Source: Anaerococcus vaginalis
Lineage (GTDB): Bacteria; Bacillota; Clostridia; Tissierellales; Peptoniphilaceae
Length of the DNA stretch: 64,000 nt
NCBI RefSeq assembly: GCF_000307225.1
Contig: NZ_HE978616.1
Location: 540,606-604,605, forward strand
Direction: 5' to 3'
Position numbers and translations under genes: made by a program. Numbering within the stretch: position 1 is the first letter of the stretch; each line of letters starts with the position of its first letter. Under the pieces are notes generated by a model. That model searched no databases and was not told where the DNA came from. It saw only the letters and a list, made by a program, of their open reading frames with translations. Shown here in pieces: positions 8,817 to 18,006 of this stretch.

Positions 8817-10872
8817 TTATCTTCTTTTTTCTTTAATATAATCACAAGAATTACATCTTATTTCATCTGTTGACCTATTTTTTTGTGAACTAAAAGGTCT
8901 CCGCATTTTGGACATTTTTCTCCTGTTGGTGGATCCCAAGTCGCATAATCGCATTTTGGAAAATTGGAGCAACCATAAAATCTTTTGCCCCTTTTTGAAA
9001 CTTTTTCTATAATTTCTCCATTTTCACATTCTGGACATTTTACTCCAGTTGTTTTTACTATGGATTTTGTAAAATCGCAGTCTGGGAAATTTGTACATCC
9101 TATAAATTTTCCATTTCTTCCATGTTTTTCTGCAAGAGGATGGCCACATTTTGGACATTTTTCATCCAAAATTTTATCTTTGACCTTATAATCTGTTGTA
9201 TCTTTTGAAACTTGTTTTAAATCTTTTTCAAATCCCTCATAAAAAGATTTTAAAACATCTTTCCAATAAAGTTCATTTTGAGCAATTTTATCAAGCTCAT
9301 CTTCCATTTTTGCTGTAAATTCCACATTTATTATATCGTCAAAACTTTCTTGTAAAAAATCATTTACTCTGATTCCAAGTTTGGTTGGAAGAATTTTTCT
9401 TTGTTCAAATTCTACATAATTTCTTGAAATAATTGAGGCTATTGTTGATGAATAAGTTGATGGCCTGCCTATTCCATATTCTTCCAAAGTTTTAACCAAA
9501 CTTGCCTCTGTATAATTTGCTGGCGGTTTTGTAAAATGTTGATCTTTTTTGATTTCAATGGCTTTTATAATATCTCCCATTTTTAAATCTGGAAGTATAT
9601 TTTCATTTTCTTTTGCATTTAAAACTTTCATAAATCCGTCAAACAAGGTTATTTTTCCATTACTTTTAAAAACGACTCCATTTGAATCGAAAGAAATGGA
9701 TGTTGATAAATATTCGTAATCTGTCATTTGGCTTGCTACAACCCTTGACCAAATTAATTTATAAAGTTTATATTGTTGGTCAGTTAAATATTCTTTTACA
9801 CTTATCGGATCATTATAAATTGAGGTTGGTCTGATAGCTTCGTGGGCATCTTGACTTGTTTTTGACTTTTTTGAATAAGATTTTCCCTTTGAAGCATATT
9901 TTTCTCCAAATTTTTCCTTAATATATGATAAACTTTCTCCAATAATTTCATTTGAAAGTCTTGTGGCATCAGTTCTCATATAAGTTATAAGACCAACTCT
10001 TCCCTTTTGACCAAGGTCAATTCCTTCAAACAATTGTTGGGCAAGTGCCATGGTGTATTTAGTAGAAAAACCCAATTTATTTGAGGCATCTTGTTGGAGA
10101 GTTGAAGTTGTGTAAGGCTTTTGAGCCTTTCTTTTCTTTTTATTTTTTGAATATCTATTACTTCAAACTTGTCCTTATCAATCTTTTTTAGGATTTTTTC
10201 TGCCCCATTTTCATTGGCAATTTTCATTTTTTTTGATTTTGAACCATAAAATTCCGATTCAAATTCAATATTTTCTTCTCTGTGCTTAGCAGTAATTGTC
10301 CAATATTCTTCAGGCACAAAAGAATCAATTTCTCTTTGCTTATCAACAATTAATTTTAAGGCAACTGATTGAACTCTTCCTGCAGAAAGACCTGATTTTA
10401 CTCTTTTCCATAAAATCGGAGAAATTTCATAACCTACTATCCTATCCATAACTCTTCTTGCTTGTTGGCTATCAACCAAATTTTGGTCGATTTTTCTTGG
10501 ATTTTTGATAGCATTTTTAACATTATTTTTTGTTATCTCGTGAAATTCAACTCTGTTTAATTCATTTTCATCAAGGCCCAAAAGATATTGCAAATGCCAA
10601 CTTATAGCTTCACCTTCCCTATCAGGGTCTGTTGCAAGATAAACTTTTTCTACACTTTCTGCCTCTTTTTTTAATTCATTTATAGTTTTTGCCTTTCCCC
10701 TAACCTTAATATATTTGGGTTCAAAATTATTTTCTATATCTACTCCAAGTTTTGACTTTGGTAAATCCCTAAGATGTCCATAAGTTGCTCTGACCTTATA
10801 ATTTGAGCCTAACATCCTAGTGATTGATTTTGCCTTGGTTGGAGATTCTACTATTACTAAATTTTTTGCCAT
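8817..10872 (-). CDS. topA: DNA topoisomerase I, two frameshifts
   Basis: The N-terminal piece (from 10872) has the TOPRIM domain: VIVESPTKAKSI, YLATDPDREGEAISWHL. The middle carries the active-site segment GLITYMRTDATRLS. The tail has four-cysteine zinc ribbons (CPKCGHPL...CTNFPDC and CPECENGEI...CSNFPKC). A single missing A near 10130-10148 separates N-terminal and middle parts. A second in the T run 8878-8884 cuts the third zinc ribbon, which after repair reads CPKCGDLL...CNSCDY and ends at 8817. Repaired length is about 685 residues, normal for the family. TopA relaxes negative supercoils and is essential, so the shifts are probably sequence errors. The ATG abuts the dprA stop. Confidence 0.92.
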
Positions 10873-11951
10873 TTAATCCCCTTTACATACATACTCATTA
10901 TTTCCCATATTTTCTATATAATCATTTAATTCCAAAAATATCAAAATATAATTTACATCTTCAATTGCCATAGAAAGACTTTGAGAAATTTCATCTGCAC
11001 TTGAAGACGGCTTGTCGATTATATACTTTACTACATTTGCCGTATCTTTATCAAGTCCATCAAGATTAATTTTGGTTTTTTCTTTTTTATATTTTTAAAA
11101 TCTTCAATTTCATCAATTATATCAGACGCATCCATTACAAGTTTTGAGCCTTCTTGAATTAGTTTATTACAACCTTTTGAATAAATCGAATTTATATTTC
11201 CAGGTAGACAAAAAACTTCCCTTCCTTGTTCAAGGGCAAAATTTGTTGTAATCATTGTTCCAGATTTTTCCTTTGCTTCAATGACACAAACACCCTTACT
11301 AAGTCCTGAAATTATCCTATTTCTTCTTGGGAAATTGTAAGAATTTGGTGGAGTTTCTAAGGGAAATTCTGAAATAATCGCACCTTTTTCTTCGATTTTT
11401 TCATACAAGTATTTATTTGCCTTGGGATAAATTATATCAAGACCTGAACCAATTACCCCAAGAGTTTTTATATTATTTTCAAGACTAACCTTGTGGCTGA
11501 TTGCATCAATTCCATAAGCAAGGCCCGAAACAGTCCTAATATTTGTATCCTTAAAACCTTCAACAATTTTTTTGCAGGCCCATTTTCCATAATCTGTACA
11601 TTTTCTTGCTCCAACAAAGGCTATGGCATTTTCATCTTCTTTTTCCAAATTTCCCTTGTAATAAAAAAGAGCCGGCCTATCTTCTATAAAGGATAAATTT
11701 ATCGGATAATTTTCGTCATAAATTGTGCAAATTTTATAAGAAGCTTTAAAAACTTTTTCCCTATAAGCCTTAAAATCTTCTAAATTTTTTGAAGAAAATA
11801 TCTTTTCCTTATTTATCTTAGATAAATTATCAAAAATTTTCCTATCAAGGTCAAAAAAATTCTCCAAATCAAGATTCTCACAAAAATCCAAGATTATTTT
11901 GTTGGATAAATTTATAAAATTAAAATATAATAATAAGTCTTTTTTGTCCAT
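10873..11951 (-). CDS. dprA: DNA-processing protein DprA, frameshift before C-terminal domain
   Basis: The Rossmann-like DprA core is clear: AFVGARKCTDYG, TVSGLAYGIDAISH, LGVIGSGLDIIYP, SEFPLETPPNSYNFPRRNRIISGLS and LEQGREVFCLPGN. The open frame ends at 11031 after a lysine-rich stretch. Adding one A in the T runs at 11076-11088 extends it through a winged-helix tail (LDGLDKDTANVVKYI ... ICK-type end) to 10873, exactly abutting topA. DprA loads RecA on incoming single strands in natural transformation. The coherent repaired tail argues for a sequence error. Confidence 0.9.
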
Positions 11952-12308
11952 CTAATCACCAAAAGCGTTTTTTATGTAGTGAATTTTTTTATTTTCAAGA
12001 TAAACTTCACATACATCAAAAGAAATCAAAAATTCGCCCAAATTTTTTTCAATCATATAGGCTTGGGCTGTTTTTTTGATTCTTTCTTGTTTATAATAAT
12101 CAACATCCAAGCTTGCAGGCTTAAATTCATCATTTTTTCTAGTTTTAACCTCAACAAAGGTTAAAATTTCATTCTTTATACAAATAATATCAATTTCTAC
12201 ATAGGATTTTAGGAAATTTCTTTCCAAAATTTGATAGCCTTTTTTCTCCAAATACCTTGTAGCTATATCTTCCCCAAAATCTCCTATTGATCTTTTTTTA
12301 CTTTTCAT
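11952..12308 (-). CDS. YraN/UPF0102-family protein
   Basis: 118 residues with the UPF0102 nuclease-like pattern: GEDIATRYLEKKGYQILERN, then EIDIICIKNEILTFVEVKTR (a PD-(D/E)XK-like core with E-ID and EVK). The function of the family is not settled. It sits between rnhB (overlap of 4 bases) and dprA, the usual Firmicute context. Confidence 0.9.
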   Translation of the reverse strand: MKSKKRSIGDFGEDIATRYLEKKGYQILERNFLKSYVEIDIICIKNEILTFVEVKTRKNDEFKPASLDVDYYKQERIKKTAQAYMIEKNLGEFLISFDVCEVYLENKKIHYIKNAFGD

Positions 12309-12937
12309 AAAAAAGAAAGCTGCCTTTCATAAAATTTTCTTAGAAAAGTTTTTCTATGGATTGGACATTCCCCAAATTTTTCAAGACCCTCATAGTGCTT
12401 TTTTGTTCCATAACCAGCATTAGTTTCAAAAGAATAATAAGGATAAATTTTCGAGAAATTTTCCATAATTTTATCCCTTCTAACCTTGGCAAGAATTGAT
12501 GCACAAGAGATGGCATATTCATACAAATCGCCCTTTACTATATTTAATTGCTTAATATCAGTATCAATTCTTTCAGCATCAATCAAAACGATTTGAGGCT
12601 TTTTTTCAAGGCCCTCAAGGGCATTTTTCATGGCAAGTCTTGTAGCCTCTTTTATATTTATTTTATCAATAAGGATATTATTTGCATAACCAAAAGAATA
12701 AGAAATAGAATCAGCTATAATTTTTTGGTAGAGTTCTTTCATCTTCTTTTTAGATAACTTTTTTGAGTCCGTAACCCCTTCAATATGGGAATCTTTTTTC
12801 ATTATAACTGCACAAGTTACAACAGGTCCTGCCAAAGGACCCCTTCCAACTTCATCAATTCCTGCAATTAAATCATATTTTTCGTGTATTTCATTTTTAA
12901 TTTCATCGTTAAATTCAGAATATCTAGGCTTTTTCAA
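12305..12937 (-). CDS. rnhB: ribonuclease HII
   Basis: 210 residues. IAGIDEVGRGPLAGPVV (about 24-40) supplies the first catalytic D-E pair. IDAERID and SCASILAKVRRD follow, with further active-site aspartates. It cleaves RNA in RNA-DNA hybrids, notably single ribonucleotides in DNA. It overlaps the end of rbgA by 14 bases and yraN by 4 in the same operon. Confidence 0.95.
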   Translation of the reverse strand: MKKPRYSEFNDEIKNEIHEKYDLIAGIDEVGRGPLAGPVVTCAVIMKKDSHIEGVTDSKKLSKKKMKELYQKIIADSISYSFGYANNILIDKINIKEATRLAMKNALEGLEKKPQIVLIDAERIDTDIKQLNIVKGDLYEYAISCASILAKVRRDKIMENFSKIYPYYSFETNAGYGTKKHYEGLEKFGECPIHRKTFLRKFYERQLSFL

Positions 12938-13760
12938 TTGTTATCCTTCCAAGTTTTCCACTTCTAAAATCATTAAAAATTAAATTTGCACACCTTGTAT
13001 AATCAACTTCGCCTTTTCTAATAATTGCCCCTCTTTTTATTCCAATTTCTTCATAAATTTCAAGAGCAGATTTATCAGCATCTACCTTATACCTTTCTTC
13101 TAAATTTTTTGGGTAAGATTCTTTCATAAATTCAATAAATTTAAGGCACAATTCTTCAATATTTAAAATCTCATCCCTGATTGCATTGGTAAAAGATAAG
13201 TTAAGACCAGTATCCCCCTCAAATTTTGGCCACAAAACACCAGGAGTGTCCAAAAGCAAAATATTATCCTTAGTTTTTATCCATTGTTTTTGTTGGGTAA
13301 CTCCGGGTCTGTTTCCAACCCTTGCTCCCTTTCTTTTTGCTATATTATTTATAAAAGTAGATTTTCCAGAATTAGGAATACCCACAACCATCATCCTAAT
13401 ATTTTCATTTTCAATATTTTTTTCTTCATTTTTCTTAAATTTTTCAAAAAGAATTTCTTTTGCTATCTTATAAATTTCCTTTGTATTAATTTTTTCTTTT
13501 GCATTCATTTTTATAGCTTTGATTTTCTCATCAGAAAATTTTTTAATCCATTTGTCATTTTCAACAGGGTCTGATAAGTCAGATTTATTCATTATTATGA
13601 TCCTATCTTTTTTTTCAGTTATTTCTGAAATCAAAGGATTTCTTGATGATTTTGGAATTCTTGCATCTATAACTTCTAAAACTATATCAACAAGCTTTAA
13701 AGAATTTATTATTTCTTCTTTGGTCTTTTTCATATGACCCGGATACCAATTTATATTCAT
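12924..13760 (-). CDS. rbgA: ribosome biogenesis GTPase RbgA (YlqF)
   Basis: 278 residues. The family's circularly permuted GTPase motifs appear in order: NKSDL (G4), GIPNSGKST (G1, about 127-135), and DTPGVLWP (G3). The opening INWYPGHMKKT is diagnostic of YlqF. RbgA matures the large ribosomal subunit. It follows rplS after a terminator, so the downstream genes may be partly uncoupled from the ribosomal ones. Confidence 0.95.
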   Translation of the reverse strand: MNINWYPGHMKKTKEEIINSLKLVDIVLEVIDARIPKSSRNPLISEITEKKDRIIIMNKSDLSDPVENDKWIKKFSDEKIKAIKMNAKEKINTKEIYKIAKEILFEKFKKNEEKNIENENIRMMVVGIPNSGKSTFINNIAKRKGARVGNRPGVTQQKQWIKTKDNILLLDTPGVLWPKFEGDTGLNLSFTNAIRDEILNIEELCLKFIEFMKESYPKNLEERYKVDADKSALEIYEEIGIKRGAIIRKGEVDYTRCANLIFNDFRSGKLGRITIEKA

Positions 13761-13810
13761 ATATCCTCCTAATCTTTATTTTATATTTTATCACAAATAT
13801 TTGTGATTTA

Positions 13811-13838
13811 TAAAATAAAAAAGAGCCTTTCGGCCCTT
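13811..13838 (-). terminator. terminator after rplS
   Basis: AAGAGCC (13821-13827) pairs with GGCCCTT (13832-13838) around a four-base loop (one G-T pair), followed on the minus strand by six T. It begins right after the rplS stop and may attenuate transcription into rbgA. Confidence 0.75.
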
Positions 13839-13842
13839 ATTT

Positions 13843-14190
13843 TTAATAATTTGTTTTTTCTTTAACTTTTGCAGCCTTACCTTGACGTCCTCTTAGGTAA
13901 TTTAGTTTTGCACGTCTTACCTTACCACGTCTTACGATTTTGAATGCTTCAAGTCTTGGTGAGTGATAAAGGAATGTTCTTTCTACTCCTACACCATAAG
14001 AAAGTCTTCTTAGTGTGAAAGTTTTTCCAAGATTTCCTTCTTTTATTTTGATTACTACTCCTTCAAAGTCTTGGAGTCTTGTTTTGTCTCCTTCTTTGAT
14101 TCTGTAGCTTACTCTTATAGTATCTCCAACTCTAAAGTCTGGATTATCTTCACGTAGTTGTTCATTTTCTATTTTTTTGATTAATTCCAT
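13843..14190 (-). CDS. rplS: 50S ribosomal protein L19
   Basis: 115 residues, usual length. It shows [27 protein letters not shown], the conserved [15 protein letters not shown] and the basic tail. Its 5' end overlaps the trmD 3' end by 29 bases, consistent with translational coupling. Confidence 0.97.
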   Translation of the reverse strand: MELIKKIENEQLREDNPDFRVGDTIRVSYRIKEGDKTRLQDFEGVVIKIKEGNLGKTFTLRRLSYGVGVERTFLYHSPRLEAFKIVRRGKVRRAKLNYLRGRQGKAAKVKEKTNY

Positions 14191-14881
14191 CGTGATCCTC
14201 CTTGATATATCTATCGTATAAATCTCTTCTTACTCTTTTGGTTTTTTCAAGAGATGATTTTTTCTTCCATTCTTCTACTAATTTATGATTTCCACTATAA
14301 AGTTCTTTTGGAACCATATATCCATTAAAATTTCTAGGCTTTGTGTACTCATCATATTGTAGTAGACCATTATAATGTGAATCTGTAACTAATGATTCTT
14401 CTTTCCCAACAACTCCCTCAATAAATCTTGAAAGGGAATCTATCAACACCATGGCAGGGATTTCGCCACCGGTTAAAACATAATCTCCAATTGAAACTTC
14501 ATAATCAACATAGTGGTTGGTAATTCTTGCATCAATTCCTTCGTAATGACCGCAAAGTATTACCAAATCTTCAAAATCTGCAAATTTGATTGCTAATTTT
14601 TGGTTTAGGATTTCTCCTGCTGCAGACATGTAGACTACTTTTGATTTTGAACTTTTGTTTGCTATTAGAGCATCATAAATCGGCTGTGGTTTCATAAGCA
14701 TTCCTGCCCCTCCACCAAAGACTGTATCATCAACCTTATTGTGTTTGTCCTTGCTATAATCTCTTATATCAACAAGATTAATTTCAATTAGTCCTTTTTC
14801 AATTGCCTTTCCTATAACTCCATAGCTTTTTAGAAATTCGAAAGATTCGGGAAAAAGTGTAAGTATAGTTATTTTATTCAT
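14162..14881 (-). CDS. trmD: tRNA (guanine-N1-)-methyltransferase
   Basis: 239 residues. The trefoil-knot SAM-binding signatures are [18 protein letters not shown] (about 51-68), [12 protein letters not shown] and [14 protein letters not shown]. It methylates G37 of tRNAs to prevent frameshifting. It overlaps rimM by 8 bases and rplS by 29, the conserved order of this operon. Confidence 0.97.
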   Translation of the reverse strand: MNKITILTLFPESFEFLKSYGVIGKAIEKGLIEINLVDIRDYSKDKHNKVDDTVFGGGAGMLMKPQPIYDALIANKSSKSKVVYMSAAGEILNQKLAIKFADFEDLVILCGHYEGIDARITNHYVDYEVSIGDYVLTGGEIPAMVLIDSLSRFIEGVVGKEESLVTDSHYNGLLQYDEYTKPRNFNGYMVPKELYSGNHKLVEEWKKKSSLEKTKRVRRDLYDRYIKEDHDGINQKNRK

Positions 14882-15359
14882 AATCTTTGAAGTTTTCCAC
14901 TTCTATTTTTTTATTTTCTAAGTCAACATTTTTTACTGTAGCATTTAAGGCTGGAAAATAAATTTCTTTTCCGTCTTTTTCTATAACATAGATATCATTT
15001 GGATAAACTCCAGTTATAACATCTTTTATAAAACCAAGATCTTGATTTTTTTCATAAACTTTTAGACCAATCAAATCAAATAAATAATATTCTCCATCAT
15101 TTAATTTTTCCAAGTCTTTATCTTCGATAGTAAGTTCGTGTCCAATAAACTTTTCTACCTCATTAATATCATCATAGTCCTTGAGTTTTATGATAATACT
15201 ACCCTTATGCTTGAAAGATGATTCGACTATCACTTCTTTTCCATCAAGTAAAAGTTTTGATCCTTTTTCAAATCTTTTTTCATTATCTGAATAAGATTTT
15301 ATTTTTAGATTTCCTTTTATCCCATGTGTTGTAAGTATTTCTGCTACAGTTATTTTCAT
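14874..15359 (-). CDS. rimM: ribosome maturation factor RimM
   Basis: 161 residues. The N-terminal half begins EILTTHGIKGNLKIKSYSD and the C-terminal PRC-barrel half contains YYLFDLIGLKVY and GVYPNDIYVIEKDGKEIYFPA. It helps assemble the 30S head around S19. It lies between khpA and trmD, overlapping both by a few bases. Confidence 0.95.
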   Translation of the reverse strand: MKITVAEILTTHGIKGNLKIKSYSDNEKRFEKGSKLLLDGKEVIVESSFKHKGSIIIKLKDYDDINEVEKFIGHELTIEDKDLEKLNDGEYYLFDLIGLKVYEKNQDLGFIKDVITGVYPNDIYVIEKDGKEIYFPALNATVKNVDLENKKIEVENFKDYE

Positions 15360-15580
15360 ATTCTTATATTAACCTTAACATCTTCTTTGACTGCACAAGC
15401 ACGAGCAATAGTTCTAATGGAATTTATAATATTTCCACCCTTTCCTATAACTCTTCCCTTGTCAGCTTCAGCTACGTTAATTTTTATGTCGACTTCTCCG
15501 TTGTCCTCTTCTAATATTATTCCTACAGCATCCTTGTTTTCAACAAGTTCTGTAACTATTAGTTTGACTAATTCTTTCAT
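15356..15580 (-). CDS. khpA: KH-domain RNA-binding protein KhpA
   Basis: 74 residues. A single KH fold is marked by DKGRVIGKGGNIINSIRTI, with the GxxG loop as GKGG. In Firmicutes KhpA pairs with KhpB as a global RNA-binding factor linked to cell elongation. It is immediately downstream of rpsP, the standard place. Confidence 0.93.
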   Translation of the reverse strand: MKELVKLIVTELVENKDAVGIILEEDNGEVDIKINVAEADKGRVIGKGGNIINSIRTIARACAVKEDVKVNIRI

Positions 15581-15584
15581 TTTA

Positions 15585-15830
15585 TTAAGCTAAAACGTTG
15601 TTGTCGTTAAATAATTTTTCAACAATAGAAGTTGGTTTTGCACCATTTTTGATCCATTGTTTAGCTTTTTCGTTGTCAATTTTAAATTCTTTTGGTACAG
15701 ATACTGGATTATATGTTCCAATTTCTTCGATGAATTTTCCATCTCTTGGACTTCTAGAATCTGCTACAACTACTCTGTAAAATGGTCTTTTCTTTTGTCC
15801 CATTCTTTTTAATCTAATTTTAACTGCCAT
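15585..15830 (-). CDS. rpsP: 30S ribosomal protein S16
   Basis: About 81 residues. [26 protein letters not shown] and the IGTYNP segment identify S16. Two ATG codons are adjacent. GGAGG at 15836-15840 is only two bases from the first but five from the second, so I use the second (15830). Confidence 0.96.
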   Translation of the reverse strand: MAVKIRLKRMGQKKRPFYRVVVADSRSPRDGKFIEEIGTYNPVSVPKEFKIDNEKAKQWIKNGAKPTSIVEKLFNDNNVLA

Positions 15831-15846
15831 CATAACCTCCGTTTTT

Positions 15847-17184
15847 TTAGAAGAAAGGCATATTGAATTTTCTTTTGCCTTTTCTACCTTTTTTCATATT
15901 AGTAAATTGTTTCATCATTTTCTTTAGTTCTTTGAATTGCTTTAATAATTTATTTAATTCATTCATATCAACCCCTGATCCCTTGGCAATTCTTTCTTTA
16001 CGACTTTTGCCAATAATCTCAGGTTTTTCTCTTTCTTCTTTTGTCATAGAAGATATTAAAGCTTCAATCCTTACAAATCCTTTTTCATCAACATTTACAT
16101 TTTTTAGCATTTTGTTGTTTACTCCAGGAATCATAGCAAGTAAATCTTCAAGCGGTCCCATATTTCTTATTTGATTTATTTGTTCAATAAAATCATCAAG
16201 AGTATAGGATTGGTTTCGCATTTTTTCTTCAAGCTCCCTTGCTTCTTTCAAAGAAACTTGCTTTTCTGCCTTTTCAATAAGAGATAAGACATCTCCCATA
16301 CCAAGTATTCTTGATGCCATCCTATCTGGATGAAAGGCTTCAAGATCATCAAGCTTTTCGCCTGTACCAATAAATTTAATTGGTTTTCCTACAACTTGTC
16401 TAATTGAAAGGGCTGCTCCACCTCTTGCATCACCGTCAAGTTTTGTTAGTATAACACCACTAATATCAAGATAATCATCAAAAGTTTTTGCAACATTTAC
16501 AGATTCTTGACCAACCATAGCATCTACTACCAAAAGTATCTCATCAGGTTTTACAGCTTTTTTAATATTTTTAAGCTCATCCATCAAATCTTCATCAATT
16601 TGAAGACGTCCAGCCGTATCCATTATAACAACATCATTGTTATTTCTCCTAGCATATTCCTTGGCTTCATTCGCAGTTTTTACTGGATCTTGTTTACCCT
16701 TTTCAAAAACTTCAACTTCAGCTTTTTTTCCAACAACTTTTAATTGATCAATAGCCGCAGGCCTATAAATATCAAGAGCAACTAGGAGAGGATTTCTGCC
16801 TTCTTTTTTTAATTTCCTGACAAGTTTTCCAGAGTGAGTCGTTTTACCTGAACCTTGTAAACCTACCATCAACACAACGTGTGGAGTAGATCCTTTAAGT
16901 TCAAGCTTAGAATTTTCTTTACCCATAAGAACTGTAAGTTCTTCATTTACAATCTTAATTACAGTTTGACCTGGAGTAAGAGATTCCATAACATCCTGAC
17001 CCATAGATCTTTCCTTGATTTTTTTGACAAATTCCTTAACTACCTTGTAGTTAACGTCAGCTTCAAGCAAAGAAAGTTTAATCTCTCTGGCTGCATCATT
17101 GATGTCTTTTTCGCTTAATTTTCCTTTTCCTGTAAGTTTGCCTAAAGTTTCTTGTAACTTCTCAGAAAGATTTGAAAAAATCAT
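15847..17184 (-). CDS. ffh: signal recognition particle protein Ffh
   Basis: 445 residues. The NG domain has [15 protein letters not shown] (about 107-121), [23 protein letters not shown] and [10 protein letters not shown]. The methionine-rich M domain begins at about residue 295 with [12 protein letters not shown]. Ffh binds signal sequences with 4.5S RNA and docks at FtsY. It is preceded by ylxM with an 11-base gap. Confidence 0.97.
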   Translation of the reverse strand: MIFSNLSEKLQETLGKLTGKGKLSEKDINDAAREIKLSLLEADVNYKVVKEFVKKIKERSMGQDVMESLTPGQTVIKIVNEELTVLMGKENSKLELKGSTPHVVLMVGLQGSGKTTHSGKLVRKLKKEGRNPLLVALDIYRPAAIDQLKVVGKKAEVEVFEKGKQDPVKTANEAKEYARRNNNDVVIMDTAGRLQIDEDLMDELKNIKKAVKPDEILLVVDAMVGQESVNVAKTFDDYLDISGVILTKLDGDARGGAALSIRQVVGKPIKFIGTGEKLDDLEAFHPDRMASRILGMGDVLSLIEKAEKQVSLKEARELEEKMRNQSYTLDDFIEQINQIRNMGPLEDLLAMIPGVNNKMLKNVNVDEKGFVRIEALISSMTKEEREKPEIIGKSRKERIAKGSGVDMNELNKLLKQFKELKKMMKQFTNMKKGRKGKRKFNMPFF

Positions 17185-17195
17185 ATTTTCACATC

Positions 17196-17534
17196 CTAAA
17201 TCTTATTTATCATTTCATCGATCATATCAATAGCACAACTTTTATTTGAACTTTCAATCAACTCTCTTAAAGAAAATAAGTCATCTCTAAGCTTATCTTT
17301 TTTCTTTATTAAAGAAAGATCATTTTCGAACTCAAATAATTTATCAACCGACCTTTGAATCATATCCGATATGGCCTGTTTAGATTTATTGTTATTTTGG
17401 GCTATCTCGCTTAATGATAAATCTTCATTGTAATAACAATTTATGACATCTTTTTGTTTTTCATTCAAAAGTGAGCCATAAGTGTCAAACAATCTTGCAA
17501 CTTGTACTAATTTTTCCATATTCTCACCCGTCAA
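17196..17534 (-). CDS. ylxM: YlxM-family SRP-associated helix-turn-helix protein
   Basis: 112 residues. The sigma-factor-like HTH segment KQKDVINCYYNEDLSLSEIAQ followed by SKQAISDMIQRSVDKL is the YlxM (UPF0122) pattern. In streptococci the protein modulates SRP. It is the first gene of the operon, just downstream of a near-consensus promoter. Confidence 0.93.
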   Translation of the reverse strand: MTGENMEKLVQVARLFDTYGSLLNEKQKDVINCYYNEDLSLSEIAQNNNKSKQAISDMIQRSVDKLFEFENDLSLIKKKDKLRDDLFSLRELIESSNKSCAIDMIDEMINKI

Positions 17535-17554
17535 GTAATTTTCTTGACCTATAA

Positions 17555-17583
17555 AGTATACTAGTAATTTTATATCTTGTCAA
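17555..17583 (-). promoter_or_regulatory. promoter of the ylxM-to-topA operon
   Basis: On the minus strand, TTGACA (17583-17578) and TATACT (17560-17555) are 17 bases apart, close to ideal for sigma-A. A TCAAG/CTTGA inverted repeat (about 17530-17548) lies between the promoter and the ylxM start and could be an operator. The neighbouring 17584-17820 is A+T rich with no gene seen. Confidence 0.85.
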
Positions 17584-17826
17584 GATTTTTTCTTGACTAT
17601 TTTTTTCTTGAATTTTCAATCTTAAATAAAATTATTTCAAGCAAAAATTAATTTGAAATTTGAAAATATTTTTGGTTATAAAAATTTTCAAATATTTTAA
17701 AATTAAAAATAAAAAATTTCCTATTTAATTTTACAAATTTATTTGTACAATTATTTTTTAATATTATTTTCAATAAAAGACAAAATTTTTATATACAAAG
17801 AAAAAAATTTATGTTATCATATTTGT

Positions 17827-17845
17827 GATAATGATTATTATTATG
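17827..17845 (+). promoter_or_regulatory. Fur-box-like site upstream of coiled-coil gene
   Basis: The 19 bases match the classic Fur consensus (three GATAAT-type hexamers) at 16 of 19 positions. A possible extended -10 (TG-T-GATAAT) overlaps it. It lies 160-180 bases upstream of the 18007 start. Matching sites precede 27106 and 44603. Confidence 0.6.
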
Positions 17846-18006
17846 AATTATTTCCTTTGAATTTTTATTTTTAAATTTGCTTTTTAAAATTTTTTATTTA
17901 AATGATTTGAAATTTAAAAAATTACTATTCAAATGAAAATCAAATAATCATTATTTATTAAATTATAATTTAATAGAAAAAATTTAACATTATGGAGGTT
18001 TAAATT

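Noticed and set aside
17535..18006. Searched for a small RNA (4.5S or 6S) next to ffh
   Set aside because: The stretch is extremely A+T rich and no 4.5S-like GGAA tetraloop hairpin or other stable structure was found.
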